From positions 496,001 through 560,000 of the forward strand of contig JAGPNK010000014.1 of the NCBI GenBank assembly GCA_020746835.1: a stretch of 64,000 bases of DNA, written 5' to 3'. Below the pieces are notes generated by a model. The model was not told where the DNA came from. It ran no database searches and saw only the letters and a list, made by a program, of their open reading frames with translations. The stretch comes from Stachybotrys elegans. Its lineage: Eukaryota > Ascomycota > Sordariomycetes > Hypocreales > Stachybotryaceae. Shown here in pieces: positions 1-10,141 of the stretch. A program made the position numbers and the translations under genes. The stretch's first letter is position 1. Every line of letters begins with the position of its first letter.

Positions 1-736
1 GTCTATAAAATACATCCATTATTGTGATGCCACTTTGAGCCGGTTTTTTGGGGGGTTTTTTTTTTTGGCGCCAATGTAGCCTGCTAAAGGACAACAAAGT
101 GACAGGATGGGAGCCCCCCTTCATTTCCGACATCTCCAAGCACAATTGTGAGTTTTGTTTCTTGGTATAGGAGTAGTTCCATTTCTAGTGCAGCGTCTCC
201 CAGCTCTGTCTCCGGTATTGGCACAATGTTGTTTGCATGTTATATATTGTTGAACCGGCTGATCTCTGAGCGTGAACGTTATGCTTGATTGGCGGCCTAG
301 ACCTGTGCCCGCCCCTTTATTCGGTGTCCTATTTAGTGTCATGTTCTCGCCTGACCTTCTGTGCAATCTAGGCCAACACACACACAATGGCATTCGCCGC
401 GTCAGACTGCCTAGAATCTGAAAAGCTTCAAGCTTAAACCACTTCCCTCAATAATCTGGTACCAGTGATCTTCCGTGCGCTAGGGGCTGAAAGCTGCATT
501 ATCATGAGTATGTCGCTCGTGGTGGCCTCCCAATAAGCACTCGTGCGGGGGATGATGCACTCGAAGATCAAAAGCTTGCTGTAACTATGCTACAGAGAAT
601 CTCCTGGCACACAGGGCATCTCAGTCAAAATATCTCAGAATAGCTCCCTGTATAAATCATCCTACATTATTCATACAATTCTAGCTTTTCGAGCAGTACA
701 TGCCTTCATAAGACGCCATCAAGAACGTAACAACTT
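1..736. other. intergenic, no gene seen
   Basis: No convincing reading frame on either strand. There is a G/T homopolymer-rich patch near 43-68. The rest is the region downstream of the minus-strand GTPase gene, whose stop codon is at 737. Confidence 0.6.
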
Positions 737-2998
737 TCATTCCGGAGTGCCAGGAGGCGCATCGAGACTTATGTCCCTAACCGCATTCCCCTCTGCAGTG
801 CTGGCCCGCACAATGTTTCCAAAGTATTTGAGCGCGGCGTGGCTCTTCTCACGAACCTTGGTCGAATCGTCCCGTCGCTGCTCCAAGTCCCGGATAGACC
901 GATCCAGCATAGTCCGCACATCGTTGGCTGGAATTCGGAGAACACTGCGCACCCTATCGGCAATGCGAGCAGAATTGGCATGTACATAATCTATTGCGGA
1001 CAGCTGTGCAGAAATCTTGGCGGCCAGGTGTCGTGGAACGACATCAGGAATTTGTTGAAGGACATGCGCCACGGTTGCGGTGATGACTCGGATGCATGTC
1101 AGCTTTATTATCCACAAATTAAGGGATTATATCATACCTGTGATCAAGACTCCCGGAATGACCAGTCGGCGGAAGCTGTCACTATCCACAGTGCGGGCCA
1201 ACATCAAGGCTGGGTCCAACCACCTGTGCAGATCCGTCAAACGGCCGCCTACGGCAGTGGCCAAGGTGAGAGCCATGCCCGCACTAGCAAATTTCTCACT
1301 CCAGACCAGCGTTGGCCAGTCAATGAAATCTTGCAGGTCGATGGATATATGAACCTGCCTGGCTAATGCGTCTCGCTTCTGGGAGAACATAGCCCCTGGT
1401 CGAAACTGGAGCTTCTCGAAAGCGCTTGTTCCCCCTCCGTGCAAGACGCCGAGCTCAGTGATAGAATTAACACCCTTGGCAGCGTGCGTGCGCGCGTTGT
1501 CCTCGCATCGGATAACAAGGTCAGCGATCCGTGATAACATGGCGTCCTTGAGTTCCTCGGCGTACTGAAAGGCGGTCCAAGGTCCTGCGTAGACGACCTC
1601 ATAGTTTTCAGTTCCATCACCAGCATGAGCGATGCCGTCGCCGATTGTCGAACGGCTGTGTTCAAAAACCTCGAGGCACGTGCTCTCGATCATCGAATCA
1701 ATCTCGGTTCCCACTTCAGCAACAGTCTTTCTCCGAGTTTCAAGCTGCGGCACGACATCCTCCACAACTTCGGAAGCACGGGCAAGCTCAGACTGTGCAG
1801 CTTCAGCAGTTGAGGCAGCCAGTCTATTGATATCGTGCAGGACGTTAAGCAAGTAAGTTCTCGCTGGTGCCAACTTGGACCTGGCACGATTCTCGAGGAC
1901 GAACTTGCGCAGGGACCTTTCCAGACGCTCAAAGGCCTGTGCTCTTTCGTCATCTGTATTCTTATTATCGTTTTTCGAGCCAGTGCCGATGCTGCCTTGT
2001 GTTTTCGAGCTGGGACCAAGTACAGCATTGCTAGAGACGAAGTGGATAAGATCAGAGGCCTCGTTGAAGGTTTGTGGGCTTAGCTGTCGGATCTGCTCCA
2101 TGATGCCCTTCTTGCAGCGTTCCTTGTTCACAATGGTATCAAATGCATTGACAACAATAAACAAGTGTTCCTTCTCGGCCGTCGCGGCTCGGATGAACTC
2201 CTTTGCCGATATTGTAAAATGATTAGTAGCAGAAACCACAAAAACAACAACGTCGATCTCTTGCTGTCGCGCAAATACAGCGGTAGTGTGGGTGGTATCG
2301 TGGTTCAGGCCTGGGGCATCGATAAGAGTGATGTCCACCACCCCCTTATTACTAAGTAGAGACTCGTCCGCCGTTCGTAGGTCGTTAACAAAGACCTTAC
2401 ATTGCGTATACTGCGAGTCCGTCACGACTTGTTCTAGGTCTTGCAAAGGGAAGACATCGTCGGCGTGTTGCGGTGCGGTGGCATGGACTTCTTCGAGGCC
2501 TGAGTTCTTCTTGGCGTGTAGCACCTCGCAGAAGATGGCGGTACATGGTTGTTGATCTTCGGGAAGAATGCGGCGACGCAGTAAGGCGTTGCAGAACGTC
2601 GACTTTCCGGCATTCACGTCGCCCGTCACCAGGATCTTGCTCAACGGATCGTTGATTCTCTCCCGTAATGCCAGGAGCTGCCGAATGCAGGTGCCCATTT
2701 TCTCCTCCAGCACCGAGGCAATGGTATCTTTTCCCAATCTTTGGGCAAACTCATCGCGATGAAGGGAGCCAAATCTTAAGTCGAGTTGTAAGACGAGAAG
2801 CTCGGGCGCTGTCGGTAGCGAACTGACTCCGTTGTCGAGCTGTTTCGAGGAAGGGTAGTGTAACGGCCACGTCGAGTTTGCAGCCTGCATTTCCTTCAGT
2901 TGCTCTATCGCGCTGTCGATAGAGCAGCTGAGTGCGATGCGCTTCTCATCGTACCATGACTGGTAAGAAGCATTTAATAAATGTGGCGCGGGCGACAT
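737..2998 (-). CDS. mitofusin/Fzo1-like dynamin-family GTPase, two exons
   Basis: A large GTPase of the type that fuses outer mitochondrial membranes. Exon 1 is 2998-1138, a 51-nt intron covers 1137-1087 (GTATGA donor, GCTGAC branch site, AG acceptor), and exon 2 is 1086-737. The spliced product is 736 aa. The GTPase motifs are clear: P-loop GDVNAGKS at residues 126-133, switch Thr in PCTAIFCE near 153, DAPG at 227-230 and NAFD at 284-287 (NKxD is more usual). The P-loop neighbourhood (STFCNALL, LPEDQQPCT) is characteristic of Fzo1. A hydrophobic segment of about 20 residues lies across the exon junction near residue 620, followed by a helical, charged tail. Canonical fungal Fzo1 is about 850-900 aa with a longer N-terminal heptad region and a two-pass membrane anchor, so this is probably a shorter paralogue. 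The assignment to the mitofusin branch is firm; function in mitochondrial fusion is inferred. Confidence 0.88.
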
Positions 2999-3300
2999 GG
3001 TGGATAGGGGAGCGTGGTTTGCAGGTTTGCGTGTTTGGGAAGCAATTCATGGCAAGTTTTTAGCTTAGGAAATCCACACAATGCACGTGATAGTGGGCCC
3101 GCCTCCTGTCAATAGAGGCTTGATTTCTACAAATAGAAAAAGTCGGTGTGACAAGCTACATAGAAAAGTGAGGCTAAGTCGATGCCTGATTTCGCAGGCA
3201 ATAAGCGTTATCAGTCACATCTACATGATAACGCGGTATAAATCTCACAGCAATCTACAACTCGGCACATTCCGCCCCATCACATCACCAGCAGACTCGC

Positions 3301-4181
3301 TCACAAGCTCCCCGTGCAGGTGCTCGTCTCGGAAGGCCTTTCGGTGCGTGTAGTCGGAGTCGGGTCCTCCGGCACTGTGCCTGAAGGCAGATCGCCCACA
3401 GTAATGTCGGCCGATCCAATACCTTGCTGGCCCTCAATCCCAACCACCATGTTGTGCGGCTGGTGCGTGCCGAGCCGCAGACCAGCCCGCTCGTACGCCT
3501 CAAAGTGTCGCGTCGTGTTGATGGTCCCTCCGACGCGGCGGGTGGTGCGGACGGACCAAAACTGCATAAAGGTCGCGTCTCCGATGATGGAAGGGGCATT
3601 CACTCGCCACTTCATCCAGACCTCATACGTGCCGCCATCCGACTCGAAGGTGCCGTAGCAGGTAGACTTCACATGCGCTCGTCAGTATCATTGACCATGC
3701 CGGAATGGAGAAGGAGTCACAAACGTTTCTGTTATCAGAAGGGTTGTGGTGGCCGAATGACTCGATCACATACCACTCGATGAGCGGCTCCGTTGTCCAG
3801 CCGTACAAGGTGAGGTATGCGTTGCCCCAGACCTCAAAGTGCCCTGTGTAGTTGACAAGCCTATACGAGCCATGTTCATCAGAATCATAACATCATGCAG
3901 AGACGAAGGCGGCCTTACATGTCGCCTGACGAGTATCCTTTGCCGACGACAAAGTTGCCGCCAGATTGTTGATCCCATCCCACCATGAAGTGGCCTCCTT
4001 GGCCGTTGGTCCAGTTCAGGTTTGCGTTTCCGTTGGCCCAATACTGGACGGCAAACCCGTTGTCCTGGCGGGCATCAACCGTGTGTCGAGTCCCGTCGGC
4101 AACTTGCCAGGTGCCCGGGGCGCCGAGAACACCGGCGGCCACATAAAAGAACTGGCAGAATCTTGCAAGAGATGAGGTCAT
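3301..4181 (-). CDS. secreted endo-1,4-beta-xylanase, GH11
   Basis: Hydrolyses internal beta-1,4 bonds of xylan outside the cell. There are three exons, 4181-3919, 3860-3725 and 3666-3301, with two 58-nt introns (GTAAGG and GTTTGT donors). The product is 254 aa. A signal peptide covers about residues 1-20. The GH11 core is unmistakable: GGNFVVGKG at 74-82, LYGWT at 106-110, the nucleophile Glu116 in PLIEWYV, the PSIIG thumb at 158-162, and the acid/base Glu211 in VVGIEG. Asn76 occupies the position that in GH11 enzymes tends to be Asn in neutral or alkaline enzymes and Asp in acidic ones. After the last strand (SADITVG) there is a Pro/Thr/Ser-rich tail of about 30 residues. It looks like a linker but leads to no CBM1. 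The next gene upstream also encodes a secreted protein on the same strand. No GGCTAA (XlnR-type) site occurs in the 560 bp upstream. Confidence 0.93.
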
Positions 4182-4247
4182 GTTGTCAGATGAATCGAGG
4201 ATATAATGGCAATGATTGCGACCTTCTCAAGGAACAAAGACATCATC

Positions 4248-4255
4248 TACTTATA
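4248..4255 (-). promoter_or_regulatory. TATA-like box of the GH11 xylanase gene
   Basis: TATAAGTA on the minus strand, 67 bp before the xylanase ATG at 4181. Spacing and strand fit a core promoter; assigned from sequence only. Confidence 0.5.
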
Positions 4256-4741
4256 CCTCAATTTTGCGTCGTCTTGCCAGCGACGTATGCCCAGCATTTC
4301 GCGCCATCTCCGCACATCAGGCCTGCAGCTACTCCTTCTGCCAGAGTTGAATTGAGGTATGATCGCCTGCTGGGTTTCGATTTTTGGCTGGTGTGGATTG
4401 CCACGAATACGAGCCTGAATTCAATTGGGTCTTGGCTCAGTGTTTACCGACATCATCAGCAGTAATGGAGGTAGGGTTACATTTGGGATCATGTCCCATG
4501 ACATCAGCCGCTTATCATTCTCAACTCACGCACAACAACTGTCATCAGTGGTGAAGATTATCATATTGTTTTTTCTTCTTCCCTATTTCCTTGCCGATCT
4601 GCCTCATTCGCATGGATTAATATACTGAGATACGTATGGCATGTAAGTTGTTTGCTGGTTTGATGATTGCCCAATAGTCTCGACTCTCACACAATTCTCC
4701 CATCTTGACGGCTTGTCCAACCTTTCAAGGAAATCAATCTC

Positions 4742-5209
4742 TTAAGCGGAACACAGAGTCAGAGTAACATCCTTATCCGCCGCGCAAACCTTGACCTGGC
4801 TGCCCTGAGGCGGGGAGCCCGTGGGCCAAACAATGGCAGGACAATTGTTGTTGGCGCTCTTCTCGACGAGCTTGCTGCCCGGGAACGCATCGCCAAAGAC
4901 GCTGCTGAGATCGTACCACACCTGGCTGCCGTCCAGGCTGTATGCGAAATTGAGCTGGGGTGCGCCGGTGTAGAGACCGTTGGGATCGCGGGTCAGCTTG
5001 ATGGCGATGCCGCCAGTGACGGGGTCGCGGTGGAATGTCTCTTCATATTTGCCGCCCTTGGCCTTGAGAGTGTAGGGTCCCTTGATCTTGGAGTCGACGG
5101 ACCAGGCGGTGGCATCGAAGTTGCAGTTGTTGACGACTCTGGCCTTGCCGAGAGCGCTGACGAGAGGCGAGGCCAGAGCCAGGACGACGAGAACGGGCTG
5201 GAAGAGCAT
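4742..5209 (-). CDS. secreted BYS1-domain (thaumatin-like antigenic) protein
   Basis: A 155-aa single-exon protein with a clear signal peptide (about residues 1-19, ending VSALG). The mature part starts with ARVVNNC, typical of the fungal BYS1 (Blastomyces yeast-phase-specific) family. This family has a thaumatin-like beta fold in which the first strand carries the NNC motif. Other family features are YTLKAKGGKYEE, GIAIKLTRDP and LNFAYSLDG followed by VWYDLS, and a C-terminal half with three Cys. Proteins of this family are small, secreted and often abundant; the molecular activity is not established. A TATA-like box lies 117 bp upstream. It sits between two other secreted-protein genes on the same strand, with about 560 bp separating it from the xylanase start. 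Confidence 0.87.
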   Translation of the reverse strand: MLFQPVLVVLALASPLVSALGKARVVNNCNFDATAWSVDSKIKGPYTLKAKGGKYEETFHRDPVTGGIAIKLTRDPNGLYTGAPQLNFAYSLDGSQVWYDLSSVFGDAFPGSKLVEKSANNNCPAIVWPTGSPPQGSQVKVCAADKDVTLTLCSA

Positions 5210-5325
5210 GGCGAAGATGGATGAGAGATGAAGGATATTGCGTGGGTAGGTTAGATGCAGTTGTGATTGCGATCAGAGCGTTGCGATGATGAGAAAGAGT
5301 CGCTGTTGGGGCAGAAACCTCGCTC

Positions 5326-5333
5326 AATTTATA
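5326..5333 (-). promoter_or_regulatory. TATA-like box of the BYS1-type gene
   Basis: TATAAATT on the minus strand, 117 bp before the ATG at 5209, in otherwise non-coding sequence. Confidence 0.5.
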
Positions 5334-6857
5334 CCCAGGCGCAAACACACGATGGCATGGGATTCACGCTCGCAGTCACCATGGCGTTGGAGAATCAATC
5401 ACATGAGGCATCCGAGCCCAAACCTCGTATATGCGTGTTGAGATGAGAATATGACAAACAGAAACCGCCCTAGCTCCCCCGGAAAGTATTCGCCGTGGAC
5501 TGAACAGAATCACGATACGAATTTAGCAGACGAAGGATGCCGTTGGCGGCTCAAGCTGACATTGGCCCCCTAGTTAGCAGACCGCGGAACATGAGCATGT
5601 AAAAGGACCTAAGCCACGCGAGGAAGGGTTTAGGCAAAAAAGGACATGAGGTTTGTCACGAGACTACAATACGAGCTGTCGACCCAGGTGATTGGCTGGC
5701 GCCGGGGGAAACGACAGGGAAGAGGGGCTGACGAGCCGACTATTGGAGTTCCCCTCCGCCTGAACAATCAACACAATAACTGCCAACATCTGATTTCGTG
5801 TTAGCCAGCAACCCCGCTCACTAGTATACATGTCATGAGCTGACTGAAATACGAAGTCGAGTAGCTGAAGCTCGAATTGGTGGCACCACAACATGCGAGG
5901 CCAGATTCCGTTCTATTTATTGTCGCGGATGAGGGGATCGTGACCAAAGGGAGAAGATGAGGATTGGTTGGGAATGCCCAATGAGTAGACCCCATCATCA
6001 CCGGGTCGTCACTTCTACCTTGCTTCTCGCAACTCAAGTCGCCGAATCAGTCCCTGCCCTACGGGTTCTTAAACTTTGGAGTGCTTTGGTTCGTCATGCG
6101 TATCTGTTCCAGTTCAAGGTCCAAAAGTCCACGCCAACTATCAGCTGGTTGCACACAGACACATATACCTTAGTAGAAGCCTGGTAAAGAGCCACATCTT
6201 GTCACAAGAATTACCGGCCTCTCTGTGCCATGGATAGACCTTTCCCGTTCATGATTCAAAGGGTGCAGGATACAGCCGGAGCGTGCATCTTCAGGCACAT
6301 GATAATGCGAGAGCTGGCCCTGGATACAGTTACGCTCCGCTATACTGAGGATATGATGCTTGTGTGCCGAAATATCAGACCCTAGTCTTTGTAATAAGGG
6401 TCTGGCGGGGAGTGTCTAGCAATTAGTATATGAGATCCGGGTAACTTACTGAACAGCAGTTGGTAATGGAGAATGTGCAACTGGCACGGAAAACGTAACG
6501 CACGAGTCAATGTTCAGTGAGATGCAATAAGTGCTCACGGCATTACTTGAGCTTATTTCGTGGAAGCCGGCTGTCAATTTGGCAACGGGCACTAGACACC
6601 AGCAACATGGGGAGCTCGAATTATGTAGAGACGCTGTCAAACCAACCCGCGCGAAGCATCGAAGCTTTCCCCCGCCAGCCTTTGCCTGTTCTCGCGTCCA
6701 ACTCTGCCTGTGCCACCACTTCCCACTCATTTCAATACAGGTCCTTCCATATTGCGAGTCTCCGCAGCAAGCTGGCAGACAGCATTGCTTCTGAGTAGTA
6801 CCGCTCCAGGCAGGGGAGCTCGCTGCCAAGGGATAAATGCCAAGTAACCATCTACCA
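5334..6857. other. intergenic, no gene seen
   Basis: About 1.5 kb between the BYS1-type gene and the end of the 195-aa secreted-protein gene. Short open frames occur on both strands but none shows domain-like composition, a plausible start context or splice signals. Confidence 0.5.
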
Positions 6858-7445
6858 CTACGGCCGTGGGCTTCTGGGATTTCCTAGGCAAACCGGAGTG
6901 CCACTTTTGCATTTTCCAAATAGTATCCAAGAGTCTCGCGGGGAGTACCCTGGCATATATGGTCCACAATCTCTATCCATCCACGAGGTGTATCTGTCAA
7001 GTGCTCTCATATTCACATTCGCCTCCAGCGGCATGTCGGTGTTCCAGCAAAAGTAGGCGTATACACCACCGGAGTTAAAACCAAAGTAGGCAGGGTTACC
7101 CCAGGTGTTTCCCACAACAAGCACGCCATAGTAGCCGATATACTCTCGAAGCTGGCGAATGGCATCATCTACCCCTGCTACATTGAGCTTGTCGTAGTTC
7201 CAGCAGTCAGATTCACTCTGTCGTTTTTCGATTTGGGGAGACTCATCAACGAGAGCCGGACGTGGTACGAAAGTAAAGGTTTGGTTTAAGTCACGGAAAA
7301 TCAGCGTGTTTGTTCCATCGGCATTATTATAGCCAGAGAAGAAACCGTCAGGAAGGTCCGGAATAGATGACTCGGCGGCAACTGGTGAAGCAACTGTCTT
7401 GCCCACGATAGCCAGCGCCATCAGGGGAAATGAAAATGGTCGCAT
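6858..7445 (-). CDS. small secreted protein, unknown function
   Basis: A 195-aa protein of no family I can name. I chose the ATG at 7445 because it begins an N-terminus suited to a signal peptide (MRPFSFPLMALAIVGKTVAS). A TATA-like box at 7521-7528 lies 76 bp upstream. A longer frame opening at 7514 would start only 7 bp after that box. After the signal comes a pro-like stretch with a KR site near residue 75. The C-terminal domain has Cys in SDCWNYD, YAYFCWN, DRDCGPY, FGKCKSG and PVCLG, and conserved-looking aromatic and Gly residues (GVLVVGNTWGNPAYFGF). This suggests a disulfide-stabilised extracellular fold, possibly with KR processing. It could be an effector-like or competition protein, but nothing in the sequence fixes a role. 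Confidence 0.68.
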   Translation of the reverse strand: MRPFSFPLMALAIVGKTVASPVAAESSIPDLPDGFFSGYNNADGTNTLIFRDLNQTFTFVPRPALVDESPQIEKRQSESDCWNYDKLNVAGVDDAIRQLREYIGYYGVLVVGNTWGNPAYFGFNSGGVYAYFCWNTDMPLEANVNMRALDRYTSWMDRDCGPYMPGYSPRDSWILFGKCKSGTPVCLGNPRSPRP

Positions 7446-7520
7446 GTTGTAAAAAGGAAGAATGTGGCTTGTAAGTTGTTGACGATTGCTGTTGTGAAGC
7501 AGTTCTGCCAGCATCGGTGA

Positions 7521-7528
7521 CCTTTATA
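7521..7528 (-). promoter_or_regulatory. TATA-like box of the 195-aa secreted-protein gene
   Basis: TATAAAGG on the minus strand, 76 bp before the ATG at 7445. It also decides the start choice for that gene. Confidence 0.5.
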
Positions 7529-8739
7529 CTTGTGTATGCCCCATCTTATACCTGATGGTTCTTACTAAGGCAAGACCGTGGAAGCGCCGAAAGTCCATGC
7601 ATGCTATTTAAGCGACAAGGCTAGCTTGTATTAGCAACTCGCGTAGGGTCTATAGTACCTAGTGCGAGATCCTGAATCAATGCTTTTTATTAGACAACTT
7701 TTACATTCCCAGGGTTTGGCATCGTCCTACCCCCACTGTAACAGGGATGTTGGCATTTCAGCCCCGATCATTTGTCGCCCCAAAGTTTGATGAGAAAGGA
7801 GAGTACCGTAACTTGACAAAAGTACCTAAGGCCTTACTAAGTCCTGTGGATGTCGAATTTCCTACGCTGCTAGTAGGGCAACCTGCTAGCCAAGGGACTT
7901 GCGGTTGGTGTATTGACCCTTGCGCTTATTGTTCCTGTGTAACGGTTCCTAACTGTGACCAAGTCCGATCATATCGGGGACTAGCTGTAGCAGAAGGCTA
8001 GGGCGAATACTGTTGAGCGTAAGTTACGTCTGGTAATAATTCGACAGTTGTTGTATACTTGGCACCGACACGGCCGTCCTATGAGCGGTCCTGCCTTCTC
8101 GGCTAGAACGCAACTTATTTAACGCGCCAACGAGACGCCAGAAGCAATATATTTAGGGTTCAGCTCGCTACAAAAGTATGGCATCGCGGCCGAGCGGCCG
8201 AGCGGCAGGTGTTCCTGCATGGCCATTCCACGAAGCACTCGCTAGAGCCTTCAGTCATGCATCTTACGACCTTGCGTTGGAGATAGGCGCTCATCCAGCG
8301 CTCGGGGTCTGCATTCATATTGGTGTGTATTATAATAGATAGTACAAAAAATACGCATTTATCCATTCCACCTTGTAATTTAGCATGTCCCTCGCTATCC
8401 GGATTTCTATTTGACCCTATCTATCTAGGCTATTGGTAATCTATCTAATTCAGAACCTAACAATACTAGGAGAAGCTTGGCTCATACCTTGAATTGATAG
8501 TCGTTTTAGTAATCCCAAGTTGTGACAGCCGCCGTCAGACCAATCATATTACAGACCGCGGGCGCAAAGAACTTGCCGCCCAAACCACCAATCAGCAGGC
8601 GAAGCGCCAACCCGGCAAGTCCGCCAACTCCGCCATCCGCCATCCGGCCTACACGGCTCCGGCGTCGTCTTTTCCCATGTGAGAAAACGTGGGCGAGATT
8701 TTGATATCCTCAGAAGCTTCCAGGCCGACCTGTTGCAGG
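7529..8739. other. intergenic, no gene seen
   Basis: A divergent intergenic region of about 1.2 kb between a minus-strand secreted-protein gene and a plus-strand oxidoreductase gene, so it holds both promoters. A short GC-rich direct repeat (unit GCGGCCGA, 2.5 copies) lies at about 8186-8208. No supported ORF. Confidence 0.5.
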
Positions 8740-8747
8740 TATAAATA
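8740..8747 (+). promoter_or_regulatory. TATA box of the FAD oxidoreductase gene
   Basis: TATAAATA, 106 bp before the ATG at 8846 on the same strand. Confidence 0.55.
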
Positions 8748-8845
8748 GCTGCTGATTGCCTCTTCCATTTGCAACATGCATCAACAACACACGTTAACAA
8801 ACCACTCTTCCATCCCCCCTTCATCAGTTCTTCTTCCTGATCATC

Positions 8846-10006
8846 ATGACCCATACGGTAGTCATTCTTGGGGCTGGCCACGCCGGTCTGCCCGCAGCCC
8901 ACTCCATCCTCAAACACCAAGCCGAGAAATTCGATCTCAAGGTTGTTCTTGTCTCGCCGTCAGATGATTACTACTGGCCCATTGCCACCCCAAGAATCAT
9001 CGTACCCAACCAAATGGCCGACGACAAAATCTTCTTCCACATTCCGAAGCTGTTCGAAAAATATCCTTCCGCTAGATTCGAGTTCGTCCATGGCAAAGCT
9101 GAGACCTGGAATCCGGACGACAACGCAGTGCTTGTCACTTTGAACGATGGGTCTTCGCGGACGGTCGAGTATCACACCATCATCGTTGCCACAGGCAGTT
9201 CTGCCCAGGCACAGATGCCGTGGAAGCTCCTCGATAATAGCAAGCAAACCCGTGCTGCATTAGACGACTTTCGCCGACGGGTAAGGGATGCGGAATCCAT
9301 CGTCATCGGTGGCGCTGGTCCAACCGGCGTTGAGATTGCCGGTGAGCTCGGATCTGCGTATGCCAAGCTGGGCAAGAAGTCTGTAACGCTCATCACCAGC
9401 AACTCGATGGTATTGGAGGACCGAATCATGACAAAGGTCCGAACCGAGGCTATGGCGAAACTCGGGAAATTAAAGGTCAATGTTCGTACGAGCACAAGAA
9501 TCACCAACACCACCGAGGACGATGACGGCGCGACGACCATCCAGCTCAGCCACAGCAACGGCACGAATGAGAGCATCAAGGCAGACCTGTTCATACCATC
9601 ATGGGGTCTGAAGTTCAATACGGGCTTTGCACCAGCCAGCCTTCTGGAGCCTAACGGCCGATTTAAAATCACAGACAAGAGGCAAGCCCCGGGGTACAAA
9701 AACACATTCATCGTTGGTGACGTGGCCGATGGCGAGCCCCTGCAAATCATGTTTGCAGAGACTCATGTTAAACACGTTGTGGCTGCCTTGGAGCAATACT
9801 TCACCGGCGGCGAGATACCAAAGTATGTGCCTAGAACCTGGTCAGGTCACGTCGTCTCGGTCGGACGTGACTATGGGGCTGGCGAGGTTGCTGGCTGGAA
9901 GCTCTGGGGCTGGCTCGTATGGTTCTTGAAGTCGAGACATCTAGGGACCAATTATGCTCCTGACTGCGCTGAGGGCAAGAGATTCGTTACCCTGGGGTCG
10001 ATTTGA
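8846..10006 (+). CDS. AMID/AIF-type FAD-dependent NAD(P)H oxidoreductase
   Basis: A 386-aa single-exon flavoprotein of the pyridine nucleotide-disulfide oxidoreductase superfamily, closest in layout to fungal AMID/AIF2-like proteins. The FAD-binding Rossmann motif GAGHAG is at residues 9-14, and ATGSS at 115-119 is the second FAD contact. The NAD(P)-binding GGAGPTG is at 155-161 followed by VEIAGEL. The C-terminal FAD motif is FIVGDVAD at 288-295. No paired redox cysteines (CxxxxC) are present, which points away from glutathione/thioredoxin reductases and toward the AMID/NDH-2-like branch. No N-terminal targeting signal is seen. The gene is convergent with a Zn2Cys6 regulator gene, 135 bp apart at the stops. 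A regulatory link between the two is possible but unproven. Confidence 0.88.
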   Translation: MTHTVVILGAGHAGLPAAHSILKHQAEKFDLKVVLVSPSDDYYWPIATPRIIVPNQMADDKIFFHIPKLFEKYPSARFEFVHGKAETWNPDDNAVLVTLNDGSSRTVEYHTIIVATGSSAQAQMPWKLLDNSKQTRAALDDFRRRVRDAESIVIGGAGPTGVEIAGELGSAYAKLGKKSVTLITSNSMVLEDRIMTKVRTEAMAKLGKLKVNVRTSTRITNTTEDDDGATTIQLSHSNGTNESIKADLFIPSWGLKFNTGFAPASLLEPNGRFKITDKRQAPGYKNTFIVGDVADGEPLQIMFAETHVKHVVAALEQYFTGGEIPKYVPRTWSGHVVSVGRDYGAGEVAGWKLWGWLVWFLKSRHLGTNYAPDCAEGKRFVTLGSI

Positions 10007-10141
10007 TTGTGCGCGGCATTTTCCTTACCCAGGTATTTGTCTTATATTCCCGTTTGTCATATGAGTAGAATAGTCAGCACCAGTTGCAATGCTGGCAATC
10101 ACTTTGAGAAAGTCCCAACTCATGATGCTGTGATTGCTTTC

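Noticed and set aside
3000..3300. CBM1 exon downstream of the GH11 domain
   Set aside because: No CBM1 Cys/aromatic pattern in any minus-strand frame of this stretch.
7446..7514. Longer N-terminus for the 195-aa secreted protein
   Set aside because: Would place the start 7 bp after the TATA-like box and put the signal peptide 23 residues inside the protein.
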